Source: Zasmidium citrigriseum (Eukaryota; Ascomycota; Dothideomycetes; Mycosphaerellales; Mycosphaerellaceae). From it: 64,000 nucleotides of DNA. Positions 36,819-48,400 of this stretch are shown here, piece after piece; the stretch's first letter is position 1; every line of letters starts with the position of its first letter. The stretch spans positions 868,001 through 932,000 of the forward strand of contig NHNW01000004.1 of the NCBI GenBank assembly GCA_002786025.1, in the 5' to 3' direction. The position numbers and the translations under genes are program-made. Under the pieces are notes generated by a model. It saw only the letters and a program-made list of their open reading frames with translations. It was not told the DNA's origin and made no database searches.

Positions 36819-37667
36819 ATGGCGCTAGTCTACCTCAAATCCCTCATCTTCCCCCAAAAGCCCCAAACAGGAGAACGCCAGCATCTCCTAGACATCGAAC
36901 GACACCCCTCCATCTCCTCGGGCGAAACCAACACCTTCAACGACAAACCCACCTCCAGCAAGACCTCTTCCCTCCTGCGCTGCCGCATCAACCCTCGCGT
37001 CATCTCAGACGCGACGATAGGGCTCTCAGATGGCCTCACAGTCCCCTTCGCCCTGACGGCTGGTCTCTCCGCCTTGGGCACCACGCAGCTCGTCATCTAT
37101 GCCGGATTTGCGGAGCTCGTGGCTGGTGCGATCAGTATGGGTCTGGGCGGGTATCTTGGAGCCAAGGGCGAAGCCGATGGGTATTATGCCGCGCTGGAGG
37201 AGACTAAGGATGTCGTTGCCAAGGATTCGGAGAGGGCGTGCTCGATGTTGAGAGGGACGTTTGAGAAGTATGGTTTCTCGGACGGGATTTTGAAGAATAT
37301 GACGGAGGGTTTGAGGGAGCAGCCGGAGTTGTTTGTGGACTTTTTGATGCGGTTTCATCATCAGTTGACTGAGGCGGATTATGCGACTTCGCGCGCGTAC
37401 ATCTCTGGGATGACGATTGCGTTCGGGTACTTTGTGGGTGGTCTGGTGCCGCTGCTGCCGTATCTGTTCTTCGAGCATGTCCGTGAGGCGCTTTATTGCT
37501 CTGTGCTGGTTATGGCTGTGGCGCTGTTCATCTTCGGCTGGGTCAAGACTTCGCTTGTTGGAGAGTGCAGTCGCTGGGTCTGCTTCCAGAATGCGGTACA
37601 GATGCTCGTCCTGGGAGGTCTCGCTGCAGGTGCAGCCATGGGCTGTGTGAAGGCCATCGGAGGATGA
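36819..37667 (+). CDS. CCC1: CCC1/VIT1-family vacuolar iron/manganese transporter
   Basis: Vacuolar membrane protein that moves cytosolic Fe(II)/Mn(II) into the vacuole for storage. 282 aa, intronless. The start at 36819 (MALVYLKSL) is chosen over the longer open frame from 36543, whose extra sequence lies in the promoter. TM1 carries the family motif ISDATIGLSDGLTVPFALTAGLSALG, followed by ELVAGAISMGLGGYLGAKGE. A charged metal-binding helical region (EETKDVVAKDSERAC to MRFHHQLTEAD) separates TM2 from TM3, and the last helices include ISGMTIAFGYFVGGLVPLLPY. Five helices in all, as in VIT1/CCC1. Confidence 0.94.
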   Translation: MALVYLKSLIFPQKPQTGERQHLLDIERHPSISSGETNTFNDKPTSSKTSSLLRCRINPRVISDATIGLSDGLTVPFALTAGLSALGTTQLVIYAGFAELVAGAISMGLGGYLGAKGEADGYYAALEETKDVVAKDSERACSMLRGTFEKYGFSDGILKNMTEGLREQPELFVDFLMRFHHQLTEADYATSRAYISGMTIAFGYFVGGLVPLLPYLFFEHVREALYCSVLVMAVALFIFGWVKTSLVGECSRWVCFQNAVQMLVLGGLAAGAAMGCVKAIGG

Positions 37668-37696
37668 AACAAGCATTCGACTCAGAAACATTGCAT

Positions 37697-39073
37697 TCAT
37701 CGATCTTTCTTGGAATCATCTGAGGAAGCTTCTCCACTTCGAAGCTTAACATCATCGACCACAATACCAAGAATCCAGCAATTGACCAGGAAGAACAGGA
37801 CACTGGTCAGCCACAGGCCAGGCACAAACGTCGACCGACCGAGGAATTCGAGCTCATAACCTTGCTGGAGCCAAAGGGCCTGGCCAGCGACCCAGAGGAC
37901 AAGGGCCGTGATTCCGGTCCGGGGCTTCTTCAGCAGCGTGGAGAAGGGGAGGTAGAACGGCAGGAAGACCATGTACCATAGGAAGTACTGCGAGCACAGT
38001 TAGCAGGACTGCAATGAGAACAATGACGAAGTTGTTGGTCGTACCTGGCTCGTGCAAACTTTGTTGAATGTCACAAAGGCAAAGGTCTGTGCAAGCATCG
38101 TTGATGCGAGGTCCTTTTTGGCCAGTAGAATCGGAATTGCAACGACGGCGAGGAAGAGCTGAGGTAAGAAGGCCAGCGATTCGATCTTGAAACCACCATC
38201 ACCTCCAGCCAGCGAACTCAGGTGAAGCATCGTGTTGTAGACCGAAAAGTTGTGTCTGTGATCGATCCTCGTCAAGTGGTAGGTATAGCTGTGTTCAACG
38301 AAAGGCTTCCCGTAGCTGCGAATGTCAGTATTTTCCACTCATCCCAATCAAACGAACACTCACATCATATACATGACCACATTAAACCCCATGAAAGTCG
38401 CCAGACTGGACACAATCAACGTGACCCTCTCCCGATTCAACAGCCCCCAAGGCCTCCCACTCACAACCGCCCTCCTCACCTCCTCCATCGCCGTCACCTC
38501 CCTGCTCCCCAACCACCAAAACACACTCCCCGCATAAACAAACGGATAAATCTTAAAATGCACCCCCAACCCAAGCAAACACCCCGCAAGAAGCACCCTC
38601 CTCTCCAACACAGCCCAAAGCAACGCCACCACAATCACACAAACCAAACCCTCCGAACTCCCCCGCGTAGAAATATTCGCCACCATAGGATTCAGCAACC
38701 AAAGCCCGCCCGCAAACTTCATCGCCCTCGTCCCATCTAGTCTCTGCTTCCTCAAAATCCGATAAATAATCCATCCCGTCACGATATCGCCCGCCGCGAA
38801 AAGGGCTTTGCCGAACTCGAACCAGATCCCGCCTAGGGTTGTGGGGAGGAGGAGCCAGGCCAGGAGGGGCGTGTAGCGGTATGTTGGGCGGTCGTAGGGT
38901 GAGGGGAAGCGCGCGGCGTCGGTGAAGACGAGGTAGTCGATGTCGGTGTATTTGAAGGGAGAGTGGGTGTCTTGGTAGCGGCCGTAGAGGAGGAGGACTA
39001 GCCTGAGGAGGGTGGCGAGGGGGAAGATTGTGGAGGGGGTCCAGATTTTGGAGGACGCGGCTGATGATGGCAT
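37697..39073 (-). CDS. GPI14: GPI mannosyltransferase 1 (PIG-M homologue)
   Basis: ER membrane enzyme adding the first mannose, from dolichol-phosphate-mannose, to the GPI precursor. Exons 39073-38364, 38315-38045 and 37987-37697 give 423 aa; introns are 48 and 57 nt. The start at 39073 (MPSSAASSKIW) directly precedes TM1. The luminal DXD-type motif YTDIDYLVFTDAARF, then SPYDRPTYRYTPLLAW, are diagnostic for PIG-M. Further blocks are GLWLLNPMVANISTRGSSE, GVHFKIYPFVY, HLTRIDHRHNFSVYN and TFNKVCTSQYFLWY, the last rebuilt by the second splice. About ten hydrophobic helices. Essential in yeasts. Confidence 0.95.
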
Positions 39074-39452
39074 GGTTGTTGTTTTTGCAGCATGGGAGTT
39101 GATGGAGGTTGTTTTGATGATTTCGATGTCGTCTTGAGGTTCCACGCGCAAGAGCCCGAAGTGGCTTAGTCAGGGGTTTAACGACTAAAGGGGTAACGAC
39201 AGTGAGGTGTTCAATGAACAACAAATTTTACTTTCTAAAATAGTCTGATACGATGTGAGATTGTACTTGTTCGTGCTCATGATTGCTTTTGCGCTATTAC
39301 ATGTATGCCGTCAATTGCTCCCAGCCGTTGCGCCCACCAATGATGTATAGAAGTATGTTCCATGTATGTCCAGTCACCGAAACTTCAGAATTGAATGAAA
39401 GTCCGTCTCTTCATATTCTTATTCGTGTCATGAGTGTATGTTTCATAGGCAG
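39074..39452. other. Intergenic, nothing recognised
   Basis: About 380 bp between the GPI mannosyltransferase start and the peroxiredoxin 3' end, both on the minus strand. Promoter and 3' UTR only. Confidence 0.4.
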
Positions 39453-40486
39453 TCAGTTCGCAACGCCAATGCTCTGATTGTGCATAGCAGCTTGCATATT
39501 CTCTGCAACAGATTCAGTCAGCAACATTTCCCAGACACAACACCTTCGATTCATCACTCACCCATAGCAGACTGCATATTCTTCTGCGCATTAATCGCAT
39601 CATCCAACTGCGACTCAAACGTCGAGATCCCATTCGCCTTCATCCCCGGACTGACAAGCGGACTATGAGCACCACTGTTCAAGTTGGAAGAGCTACGATT
39701 CCTCGAATCATAACCCGCAATGGATCTTGGTGCAGGAGCAGTGGCAGCAGACATGGTCGAATGAGTGCTGGTGTGGGACCAGGCACGTTGGAGCTTTGGA
39801 CGTGCCCATTCCGACCAAGAGCGTTTAGGCACGATCTCGAGTTCGCCTTCGATTTTCGTCTTGCTGGCGACATCGATGCCTTTGTCGCCTTTCTTCCAGT
39901 CAATTGGACAGCCTTCGCCGAATTCGTCTTTGAAGATCAGGGCGTCTAGGATGCGCTTGGTTTCTTCGACACTGCGACCCACATCGGCCTCGTTGACGGT
40001 GATGTTTCTAATGTTGCCCTTTGGATCGATGATGAAGAGTGCGCGCTGAGCAACACCTTCTTCCTCGTCGAGGACGCCGTAGTCGCGGCTGAGGCGGTGG
40101 TTGTTGTCGCTGATAAGAGGGACGTGGACTCCGCCGAGACCGCCTTCCATCTCAGATGTTGAGTTCCACGCCTTCAGGCAGTGCTCATTGTCCGTGCTGG
40201 CGAAGACGACGGCGCAGCTGCGGCTGTAGAGGAACTCTTCCAGTCTGGCGTTGAAGGCTTTGATCTCGGCGGGGCAGATGAATGACCAGGCTTTGGGAAA
40301 GAAGATGAGTATGAGCCAGTGGCTGGCTTCGGTGTATGACGAGAGTGAGACCTCTGCAGTCGATCAGCTCCCTGCTCACTGATAGACTGTAATCCTGAAC
40401 GTACTCTTGAGTCTCCCGTCCATTACGGCAGTGCATTCGAAGTTCGGCGCCGGCTTGCCGACTTGGACTTTGCCCATGGTCGCCAT
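39453..40486 (-). CDS. Two-Cys peroxiredoxin (AhpC/TSA) with long C-terminal extension
   Basis: Thiol peroxidase, 307 aa, exons 40486-40405, 40353-39562 and 39502-39453. The start at 40486 (MATMGKVQVGKPAPNFEC) fits the family; a second Met is three codons later. The peroxidatic cysteine is Cys54 in FFPKAWSFICPAEI, and the resolving cysteine is Cys176 in GEGCPIDWKKG, so this is a typical two-Cys type. The core ends near residue 192. About 115 further residues follow, Ser/Asn-rich and then helical (FESQLDDAINAQKNMQSAMENMQAAMHNQ), which normal Prx enzymes lack. The last 50 nt exon is supported by a good branch site (CTGAC) and acceptor. No targeting peptide is evident, so it is probably cytosolic. 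Confidence 0.9.
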
Positions 40487-41739
40487 GTCGTGTAGGTCTG
40501 TCAGCACAGTATTTCTGATTAAGTAGACGAGAAATTGATTCAGTCAATTGCAGATGAAGCTGCTATTCCAACCAAACTTCCAGCAGTCACAAACGGGAAA
40601 ACTTGTACTTGGCCCATCGAATGGCCTGGATTTCGTCACAGCCTGGTGGTGTAGAGGTCGATTTCCGCAAGCAGTCTCTGCTCTGCGAATAGCGCCTCAG
40701 GCATACGTCTGGCCATTGGCTGTTTCGCATGGGAGGCACTGAACAATGTCCTTTGTGTCGAAATCCGGGGGAGGAATGCCCAAAAGACAAAGGCGTTTCA
40801 TCCCGAGATCTGAACGCCGGCGAACAATCTAGGGCAATGCAATGGAGATCTGTGTGCGACTTCAGAAACTCTTTCCTGATGGACCCGATGGATTGGATCC
40901 ATGGACATGGGAGGTGTGGTGAAGTCGAAAGCCCGATCTAGCGTGAAAGAAGCTCATCTGGTCTTCGGAGGCGATTGGATCATAGAACTTCTTACGAGCT
41001 GCATCATCAGCCTGTCTTGCTGTCTCCTTGGTCCACGCTTGTTCAAATCTCTGGCAACTTGCAAGGTCGAGTCTGCCGTCGAATGTCCGGTCTCCAGCCA
41101 TTTGTCCGGACTTGCCTCCTAGGCACATCTGGCTCATTGTTTCTATTTCGGATTCACTCTGATCTTCCGACTACCATTCGGAGAATATCATCAGAGCCAT
41201 GGTACGGATGCGTTGTGTTTGAGAAGAAGAAGAAGAGAGATGTAGGTGGTCTCGGAGTTCGTGATGACGCTGAGCCGTTGGATCGGGCTCGGCTCGGCAC
41301 CAGCCTCCTCCCCGCCACCAGCACGTGGGATTGAACCATCGATCAAATAGATGCAAGTGCCGTCACCACTTTTGCAAGAACTACCTTCCTTCCTCACTCG
41401 TCGCCGTCGCACAGCTTGCTTTTGTACATACCGCGTTTCTTGGGCCGGGATCAGTTGGAGGGCTGTACAGGATTCCCGAGGCGCAAAGCTCAAACCTGCT
41501 TGAAACCTTGCTCGCCAGCCAGCCCAGCAGCCCAGCTCAGTCGACAAGAACCACAACCGCGAGCTCCCTCTGTCGCTCCTTCACCTTTCCATTCGACGGT
41601 CGCGTAACACCGGCGACAACATCGGCACGAACATAGTCCACAAACACTCGACCGCAACCGCTCAATCGCCTCTGAGGCCGTCGACCGAGCTACTTCAGCT
41701 TCACACTCGTTGCGTCACCACCTCACCTCTCGAGCAGCC
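40487..41739. other. Divergent intergenic region, no supported gene
   Basis: About 1.25 kb between the peroxiredoxin and the MARVEL gene. Pyrimidine-rich sequence from about 41500 to 41740 fits the 5' leader of the downstream gene. Short open frames lack domains. Confidence 0.4.
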
Positions 41740-42435
41740 ATGGCAATCTCAGGCTTCCTCTTCCTCTCATGGCGCATATGGGAGATCATCACCCTCATCC
41801 CCATCGTGGGCATGCTAGCCTGGTTCGTCAATGGCTACGTCGACAACAACGCCCTCACCCCCACCTACATCCTGGTGCTGTTCATAGTATCGGTGCTAGC
41901 CTTAGCCTGGGCCTTCTTCACGACGATTAGCTATCTTCGTGCAAGACACGATGCGCTCTTCGTCGCATTGATCGACCTGGCATTTGTGGGAGCTCTGATT
42001 GCGGGCGTGGTGGAGTTGCGATTCATCGCTGGGGCCAACTGCTCCAACTTCAGCGCTGAGATCAATTTCGATGGCATTCGGGGCAATTCGAATTGGGCTT
42101 TCCACATCAACAAGGGCTGTGCGATGCTGAAGGCTAGTTTTGCGTTTGGGATTATCAACATCATCAACTTCTTCGTCACTTTTGTAAGTCTGCACGAACA
42201 TCGATGGCTTATCGACGATTACTAACAGATTGACCAGCTCCTCGCCCTCCTCGTCCACCGAAATCACCGCGACGACGATCGAGTCGTCGTCAAGCGCGAA
42301 TACCACTCATCCAGACACGGCCACCGACGATCCGCCAGCCGAGACTACGGACGCAGGAGTCGCGATGACTACAGGTCCCGGAGTGGAAGAGGAAGCACGC
42401 ATCGGTCGAGCAGCCGGAGGCAGTACTACGTATGA
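41740..42435 (+). CDS. MARVEL-domain membrane protein with Arg/Ser-rich tail
   Basis: Four-helix membrane protein of 213 aa. Exons 41740-42183 and 42238-42435; the intron has a perfect TACTAAC and acceptor TGACCAG. Unspliced, the frame stops 13 codons into the intron. The helices start at residues ~12, ~42, ~75 and ~133, with a conserved-type loop FIAGANCSNFS between helices 3 and 4. This layout is the fungal MARVEL family, linked to membrane apposition and cortical domains such as eisosomes. Exon 2 completes helix 4 and adds a ~55-residue cytosolic tail rich in Arg, Ser, His and Tyr (HGHRRSASRDYGRRSRDDYR), a likely phosphorylation target. Confidence 0.88.
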
Positions 42436-43012
42436 GGAACGAAACAAATGAGTTAGAGCGACGAGCATCGGCGTTTTATGGGATGGAATGGGACAAGAAC
42501 GGATACCAGATTGTTCATATTGGACATACGGCACACGAAGGAATGAGCTTAGGATTACGGTTTCATGACTGTCGTATTGAGCATGATACATGAGTATTGA
42601 GAAGGCGGATTAGATGTCTGCGTCTTTCAGAAATGCTCTTTCATGAGCATTTTATGTTCTATCGGTGCCAACTGTGTCAGTGCGAACGTTGACTTCAAGT
42701 GGTTGAATCCTTGAAGACCCCAACGGTCGGTTGTGTAAAGAGACGTCAGCTCTTATACCTCACATCAGGCGATTTCAATTAGATCACATGCAAATATGCC
42801 ATCAAATCGCAGGTGAATTGATCTTCCAGAGGAAAGGACGATTGCGCTCGGACCAAGGGTTCGCTGGTCTCCAGGGCAACAGATCAAAACACCGTCATCA
42901 GAAACGCACACACCACGCGCCAATCCTGCACCTCCGTCCGACTAACGACACATCCTAGACACCGAGCATTGACTGACAAGCCTACAATACCACACCCATA
43001 CACACTACAACC
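42436..43012. other. Intergenic, nothing recognised
   Basis: About 580 bp, 3' UTR of the MARVEL gene and promoter of the next plus-strand gene. Confidence 0.4.
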
Positions 43013-45436
43013 ATGGCACGACGAAGCTCTGCCCGTCTGGCCAGCCGCTCGTCCACGCCCAAACGCGTGTCGCTGTCCCACGATGCGCCCACTCACCGCA
43101 CCCCGAAGACCGTGCCGGCCAAGCTGGCCTCCCTCGACGAGAGCGACGAGATGCCCGGCGCCTTCCCGCAATCCGTCTCACCGTCGTCGCGACCAGCCAA
43201 AATGAACAAGACACACGCCGCCACTCCCACGCGCGGCACTCCCATCAAGCCCGCCGATGAGGAGATGCACCCGCAGCTGCACCATCAGACCACCGCCAAG
43301 CCGCGCGACGAGGCCCGCCATCTGGGCTTCTCCAACATGGCTCCCCACACCGAGCCGCCAAAGCAGACCAGCAAGATCGCCACCCTCCAGGGCACGCCGA
43401 GTAGGACACGCGACCTCGAGAGCGACGTCAAGTCGCCCAGCTTCCAGTTCACCTTCCACCGCGAGCACTCGCTGGAGCTCAGTCCAGAGGCGAAGAAGCT
43501 GATGCAGGAGAAGCGGGAGGAGGCGGCGAAGATTCGAGAGCAGATGATCGCCAATGGCGAGGGCATGCCGTCTATTGATGAGCTCATGTCTGCACGCAAG
43601 ATTGCGAAGCCCAAGGGCAGGTTCAGTCAAGTGCACACGAAGGAGTTTGAGAGAATGGACTCGATTGCTGCACACCCATCGGCGTTCCGTCTGAAGCAGA
43701 ATGCGCCAGTCACCTATACTCCGTCGAAGTCAGCTCAGAAGCAGGACACTGCTGCAAAGTCGCTCAAGCGCAGCCCTTCCAAGGCCGGACTGGACAACCC
43801 AAGCTCGACTCCCTCCCGTCCTTCTTCCCGCGACACCAACAAGCCTCTGCCAGCAGCGCCTGGCTCTCAACTTCCTCGGTCAACCTCTATCAAAGATCTC
43901 AAGAAAGTTGCTGCCGAAGAGTCTTCGCCATCAAAGCGGGTCAAGCGCACTGTCACCGAGGATGTCTCTGCTACGCGGCCACCTTCAAGTGACAGTGAGA
44001 AGCCTCTACCTGCCACTCCTGGCAAGCAGCACAGCAATATCCCGAATCTTTCACACCTTACGACTCCCACTCAGGCTTCGCTCGCCCGTACTGCAAGCGT
44101 CAAGTCTGTCAAGACCAAGATCCCAGGCCCCGCCTCTTTCACTCCAGCGAAGCCGGCACCAGCCTCGATTCTCAAGCGCCCAATCCAAGCAGACCAGCAC
44201 GCTGGATCTCCAGCTCTTTTGGCTCGCTCGCCTTCTAAGGCGTCTCTTTTCCCAAAGAAGCCGGAGACCGCCCATGTCACGACCTCAGGAACGCCGGCGA
44301 GTCCTCTCCTTTCCCGTTCTCCCTCCAAGCCGAAATTTGCTAGTAAGACCAGCGAAGGCAAGCAAGAAGGCGGAGCTCCAGCGACCAAGGCCGAACCTCT
44401 GTTGTCTCGGTCTCCTCTAAAGGGCCAAGTCACGAAGACCGCAGAGATAGATTCTGCCAATGAGCAGAGCAGGGCTCCTGCTATCCCCTTCTTGGCTCGG
44501 TCTCCTTCCAAGCTCCCGATAGCACCGACTTCTTCGGAGCCACAGGAGACGCCTGGCAAGAGCACGGGTAAGAACCTGCTCGGCCGGTTCAACCTCTTGC
44601 GCCAGTCACCCATGAAATCCATCCTCCGATCGCCGCAGCGTCTCTATTCAGACGACCCAGCCAAGGTCGCGGCAGGCACTCATCTCGCCACGCCCCCAAA
44701 GCTCCTCTCGAATACCAACAAAGCTCTTCCAGCTGTGCCTCGCTCTGGCACTCCATCGGCCCAGAAGCATGTCGATTTCACTTCTTCTACCAAAGCTCGT
44801 TTCGAGAAGGCTCACAGCAGCACTCCCTCGAAGACTCCCACTCCTTCTCCAAAGCAGGACCAGGATGTCGAGATGGATCAGGAGCAGGAATCTGTCAGCT
44901 ACCCTGATCTGTCGAGGGACAGAGACGCGGGAAGTCCATCGCCACAGAAGCGTCGTCAGACAGGCGGTCCAGGCGATTTTACTTTCCGTGCTGCAGACCA
45001 CGGTATTGTCTTCGGTCAGTCACCCAACGCACCCGCCTCGGCAGCTTCAAGCAAGCGGCCATCCACCATCCGCATGGTCTCGTCTGATCTCATCTCAGCT
45101 CCGGCCCCAGCTTCTGGCAGCAAGAAGCGCAAGTTCGAATTCGAGAACAAGACGGCCGCTGCAGCAGAAGACGTCGACGGCGTTGAAGAGAAGGAGAACA
45201 CGCCAGTCATCGAGGAGGAAGAGGAAGAGCACCGTCCAGCGAAGCGTACGAAGCCAAATACTGCAGAGGTGCCTACCAAGAAGCCTTCAGCGACTGCACC
45301 CACCGCATCCAGCGCGGCTCGTCGGACGACTCTGGGTGTCAAGCCCAAGGGCAGCAAGAATCCGAGCCCCGTCAAGCGTCCCAGCACGATTAGCCAGGCG
45401 CGTCTTGCTGCGTTGTCCCAGCCCAAGCGTCGCTGA
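43013..45436 (+). CDS. Large disordered nuclear-type protein with repeated RSPSK motifs and KEN box
   Basis: Intronless, 807 aa, not recognised by name. Nearly all of it is Ser/Pro/Lys/Thr-rich and predicted disordered. One ordered-looking segment at about residues 140-225 contains FQFTFHREHSLELSPEAKKLMQEKREEAAKI and, later, KGRFSQVHTKEFERMDSIAAHPSAFR, which reads like a conserved fungal domain. Residues ~398-541 carry five near-repeats of LLxRSPSK type (ALLARSPSK, PLLSRSPSK, PLLSRSPLK, PFLARSPSK, LLRQSPMK), each a CDK consensus S-P-x-K or close to it. A KEN box (KENTP) at residues 727-729 lies beside a polyglutamate run, and several Lys/Arg clusters could be nuclear signals. These features suggest a cell-cycle-controlled chromatin or spindle protein; that is inference. 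Confidence 0.85.
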   Translation: MARRSSARLASRSSTPKRVSLSHDAPTHRTPKTVPAKLASLDESDEMPGAFPQSVSPSSRPAKMNKTHAATPTRGTPIKPADEEMHPQLHHQTTAKPRDEARHLGFSNMAPHTEPPKQTSKIATLQGTPSRTRDLESDVKSPSFQFTFHREHSLELSPEAKKLMQEKREEAAKIREQMIANGEGMPSIDELMSARKIAKPKGRFSQVHTKEFERMDSIAAHPSAFRLKQNAPVTYTPSKSAQKQDTAAKSLKRSPSKAGLDNPSSTPSRPSSRDTNKPLPAAPGSQLPRSTSIKDLKKVAAEESSPSKRVKRTVTEDVSATRPPSSDSEKPLPATPGKQHSNIPNLSHLTTPTQASLARTASVKSVKTKIPGPASFTPAKPAPASILKRPIQADQHAGSPALLARSPSKASLFPKKPETAHVTTSGTPASPLLSRSPSKPKFASKTSEGKQEGGAPATKAEPLLSRSPLKGQVTKTAEIDSANEQSRAPAIPFLARSPSKLPIAPTSSEPQETPGKSTGKNLLGRFNLLRQSPMKSILRSPQRLYSDDPAKVAAGTHLATPPKLLSNTNKALPAVPRSGTPSAQKHVDFTSSTKARFEKAHSSTPSKTPTPSPKQDQDVEMDQEQESVSYPDLSRDRDAGSPSPQKRRQTGGPGDFTFRAADHGIVFGQSPNAPASAASSKRPSTIRMVSSDLISAPAPASGSKKRKFEFENKTAAAAEDVDGVEEKENTPVIEEEEEEHRPAKRTKPNTAEVPTKKPSATAPTASSAARRTTLGVKPKGSKNPSPVKRPSTISQARLAALSQPKRR

Positions 45437-48400
45437 TGGGTGAAGATGAGCCATACTTTCTCATTCGGGTTTCCTCGCATTCGATCCGCATTGTCGGGTC
45501 AACCGCTTCGTCCACGGACCAGCGGACCACATTACTGTTGTACTATCACACTGCATTACATTACTCATGAACGGAAAAGTTGATTGGGAGGGTTTGAATG
45601 GAAGGCGTTTGGAGAGGAACATCATGACAGGGGTGGAGTGGATATCGAGATTCGGCGTTTTGTTTCTTTTACTTTAGTTGTCAAGGAAGGCTTTTCGTAT
45701 CTGTAAGAAAGGCCTTGAATTAAGCATGGATCATTGTAAATAGATGGTAGTGCATTGAGTGAACTGTGCAATGTTGTTGTGTTGTGCTCTGGTGTCGTGC
45801 TCTGGTGTTGTTACACAATAAGCCTTGGCCGATGGCTCATACTTCGTCAACGTGAGCGGGATGTCGCGTGCCGCTGGATTGCGAGAAATAGCACGAGGGA
45901 GGTTCTTGGGACTGAGGGATGCGATTGTATAAAGAGTACGTGGCGAATGTGCGAACTGTAGTATTTGTTCTCGCCTTCTCGTGATTCCTATTCAATGGGT
46001 AGAGAGATATGATCTTGGCATCTCCCACCCCTTCATCCTCCAGATCGATCGTCAACGACAATCAAAACATCCTTTCCCTCTCCGCGGTACGTGCACTCTG
46101 CATCTCTCTTCCGTCCGCCACTGCCCAACATCTGAATGATTAAACACTATTTTGCCGAGCGGAGAGCAATGAAAGTGTCCCGAACAAGGCACTCCAGCTC
46201 GTTGAAGACTCGATATTGTCCGACATCGCCTGAAACAGATTTAAATCTTTGGAGATGATGAAGATGGAGTTAGTATGAAATGAAACGCTGACGAGATGTT
46301 TTCTTGCATAGGTCTTGCGGTGCGATATCGGGTTGGGAGAGGAGGTCAAGGGAAGCCAGCGCGGAAGACCTCTTGCTTTCGTCTGGCGGAGCTGTACAAA
46401 TGGTGATGAACAAGCTGCAATGAGATGCCTTCAAATGAGATGAAAGCGAAAGACTCTCCAAGAACTTACTCCGTTGAACTCACCTCCTGCTGCTCAGCGT
46501 CGTCTCCTGCATCATCGAACGAGGTCCAGCGCATGATCACGTCAATCGGTGGCCGTCGATATCGTACGACCGACAGTGATAAGGGATTGCAAATCCCTCA
46601 TATCCCTCATTGTTGCCACGCGACACGAGCGATGTACAGCAGCCAACAGTTAGACGGTCAAAGTAACCGACGGAAGTCGCACAGCATCGTCGTAGCATGT
46701 GCCTGCAGCATATATCGCAGCTCCCATGAATGTATTCTGGCAGCGACCAGTAGCAGCAGAGACAACTGCCCAGATGACCAGTCCTGAAAGTAGCGATGGA
46801 CGAATTAATAGCCGACGCACATAGACGAGACGCAGAGCAGATCATCCGTCACGTCGCCTAGAAGCACGGTCAGCACAGACAGGCAACGGCCGTGCACGCA
46901 CAACATCAACAGCTGAAGTCGCGCGACAAATAACCACCACACGAGGTGAAGATGATAAAGGTGGTGTAAGCCCACACCCTCCTCGAAGACAGCCCGACCG
47001 GTGAAGCCGACCAGACCGCCGAAATACTCCTGTCACATGCCGAAGAAACGGCCGAACAGCGCTGCCCAGCTCGCCGTGCAACAAACGTGCGACTGTCACA
47101 AGCCAGCGATGCTCGCTCGCGCGAGGCAGATTCTGTAACAGCGCTAGGACGGCAGGTTCTCTGGGGTGCACCTTGGAGCGGAGAGAACCATGCGTAGGAG
47201 TGGGGAACTGCCTCCAGGAGCTCTCTGCTGCTCTATTCTGCCGTCTTGCTACCTCTAGCTACTCACGCGGCTTTTTCGATAGCGCGGTCGAATGCGGTAT
47301 GCCGTGTGCGACTGAGTCGGCGTGGGCGTTGGAGATGACGATGTTGACAGGATAGTGCTGTGTTCGGATTGGATGTGAGCTTGGCGAGCTTGATGAGAGT
47401 GACGAGAGTGACGAGCTGGCGGTGTAGGACTCGCAATCGTTGTGTACTTGGAACCTAATCTGCAGCAGAGATGGTTCACCACATGACGAATGCGCGAACA
47501 GCTGGGGTGAAGATGACAGCCTCCGTTCCTGTCGATGGTTCTGGTAGAACAACATGTGGTGACAATCGCGAAAACTTTTCCGCAAAGTTTTCGGTGGATT
47601 CGATGTGGTGTCTGTGTTCGCAATGGGATCCTCTGCTGACAGCATTGTGGCTTACAATCCAGAGCCTTCCAAATAGCGACCAGGATTCGCGGATTTGCTG
47701 TTGTTCGGTCCCGACCATGTCCCCTCGTACCTCGCAGTCAAATGACCCGCGGAGAATCCTCAGATTGCAATGGCGAAAGGCGTCCCAGATCATCCGCGCG
47801 TCCGCAGCTCTCTGGTTGTACGGCAGGAATGTCCGGCTGCTCGCATGAAGTTCGTGGGGGGAAGTTGTAACAGGCATGTACACGATGGTGTCGTCTCAGG
47901 GTGGTTGCAGGGTGACGATTGGCGAAATGCAGTCAACCGCGGCGAAAGATGCACACATGGTTGCGAGCTTTGATTAGCGGGCAGAGGCGGCTAAGGGTCA
48001 ATTTGGCATGAATTGCCCTGCAGAGATAGGTAATTCGGGGGCACGAAAGCGGGATGATGGAGGGCCACGGGAGTTGGATGTGGTCAAGTTGCAACGGAAT
48101 GGCGCCGTTCTCCTGCCTGAAGAGCGCGTTTCAGGCGACTGGCATATCGACGGCGCTGCAGATGACAGCAGGCGGCGTGCGAGTGTATGCGCATTCGCTG
48201 TTGCATCCACGTGAAGCAAGAATCGCCCGAGCGGCTAGGTCCCATTGGTATGGCATGTCGGCGATATTCAGCAATGCATGAAACGGCGCGGCGTGGTATG
48301 CGTCTAGGAGGTAGTGTTCATGCTGGCTCGCGGCTATGGCCCTGGCAGCTGCTGAGCTGGCAGCGCTCAAGGCAGTGGACCGGACGGTGGAAAAGTCGGT

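Noticed and set aside
43701..44420. 239-codon plus-strand frame inside the RSPSK protein
   Set aside because: Out-of-frame shadow of the 807 aa gene; its Leu/Ser/Arg richness follows from the repeats.
47476..47883. 135-codon minus-strand open frame
   Set aside because: Protein-like at first sight, but no domain, no splice partner and equally long frames on the other strand.
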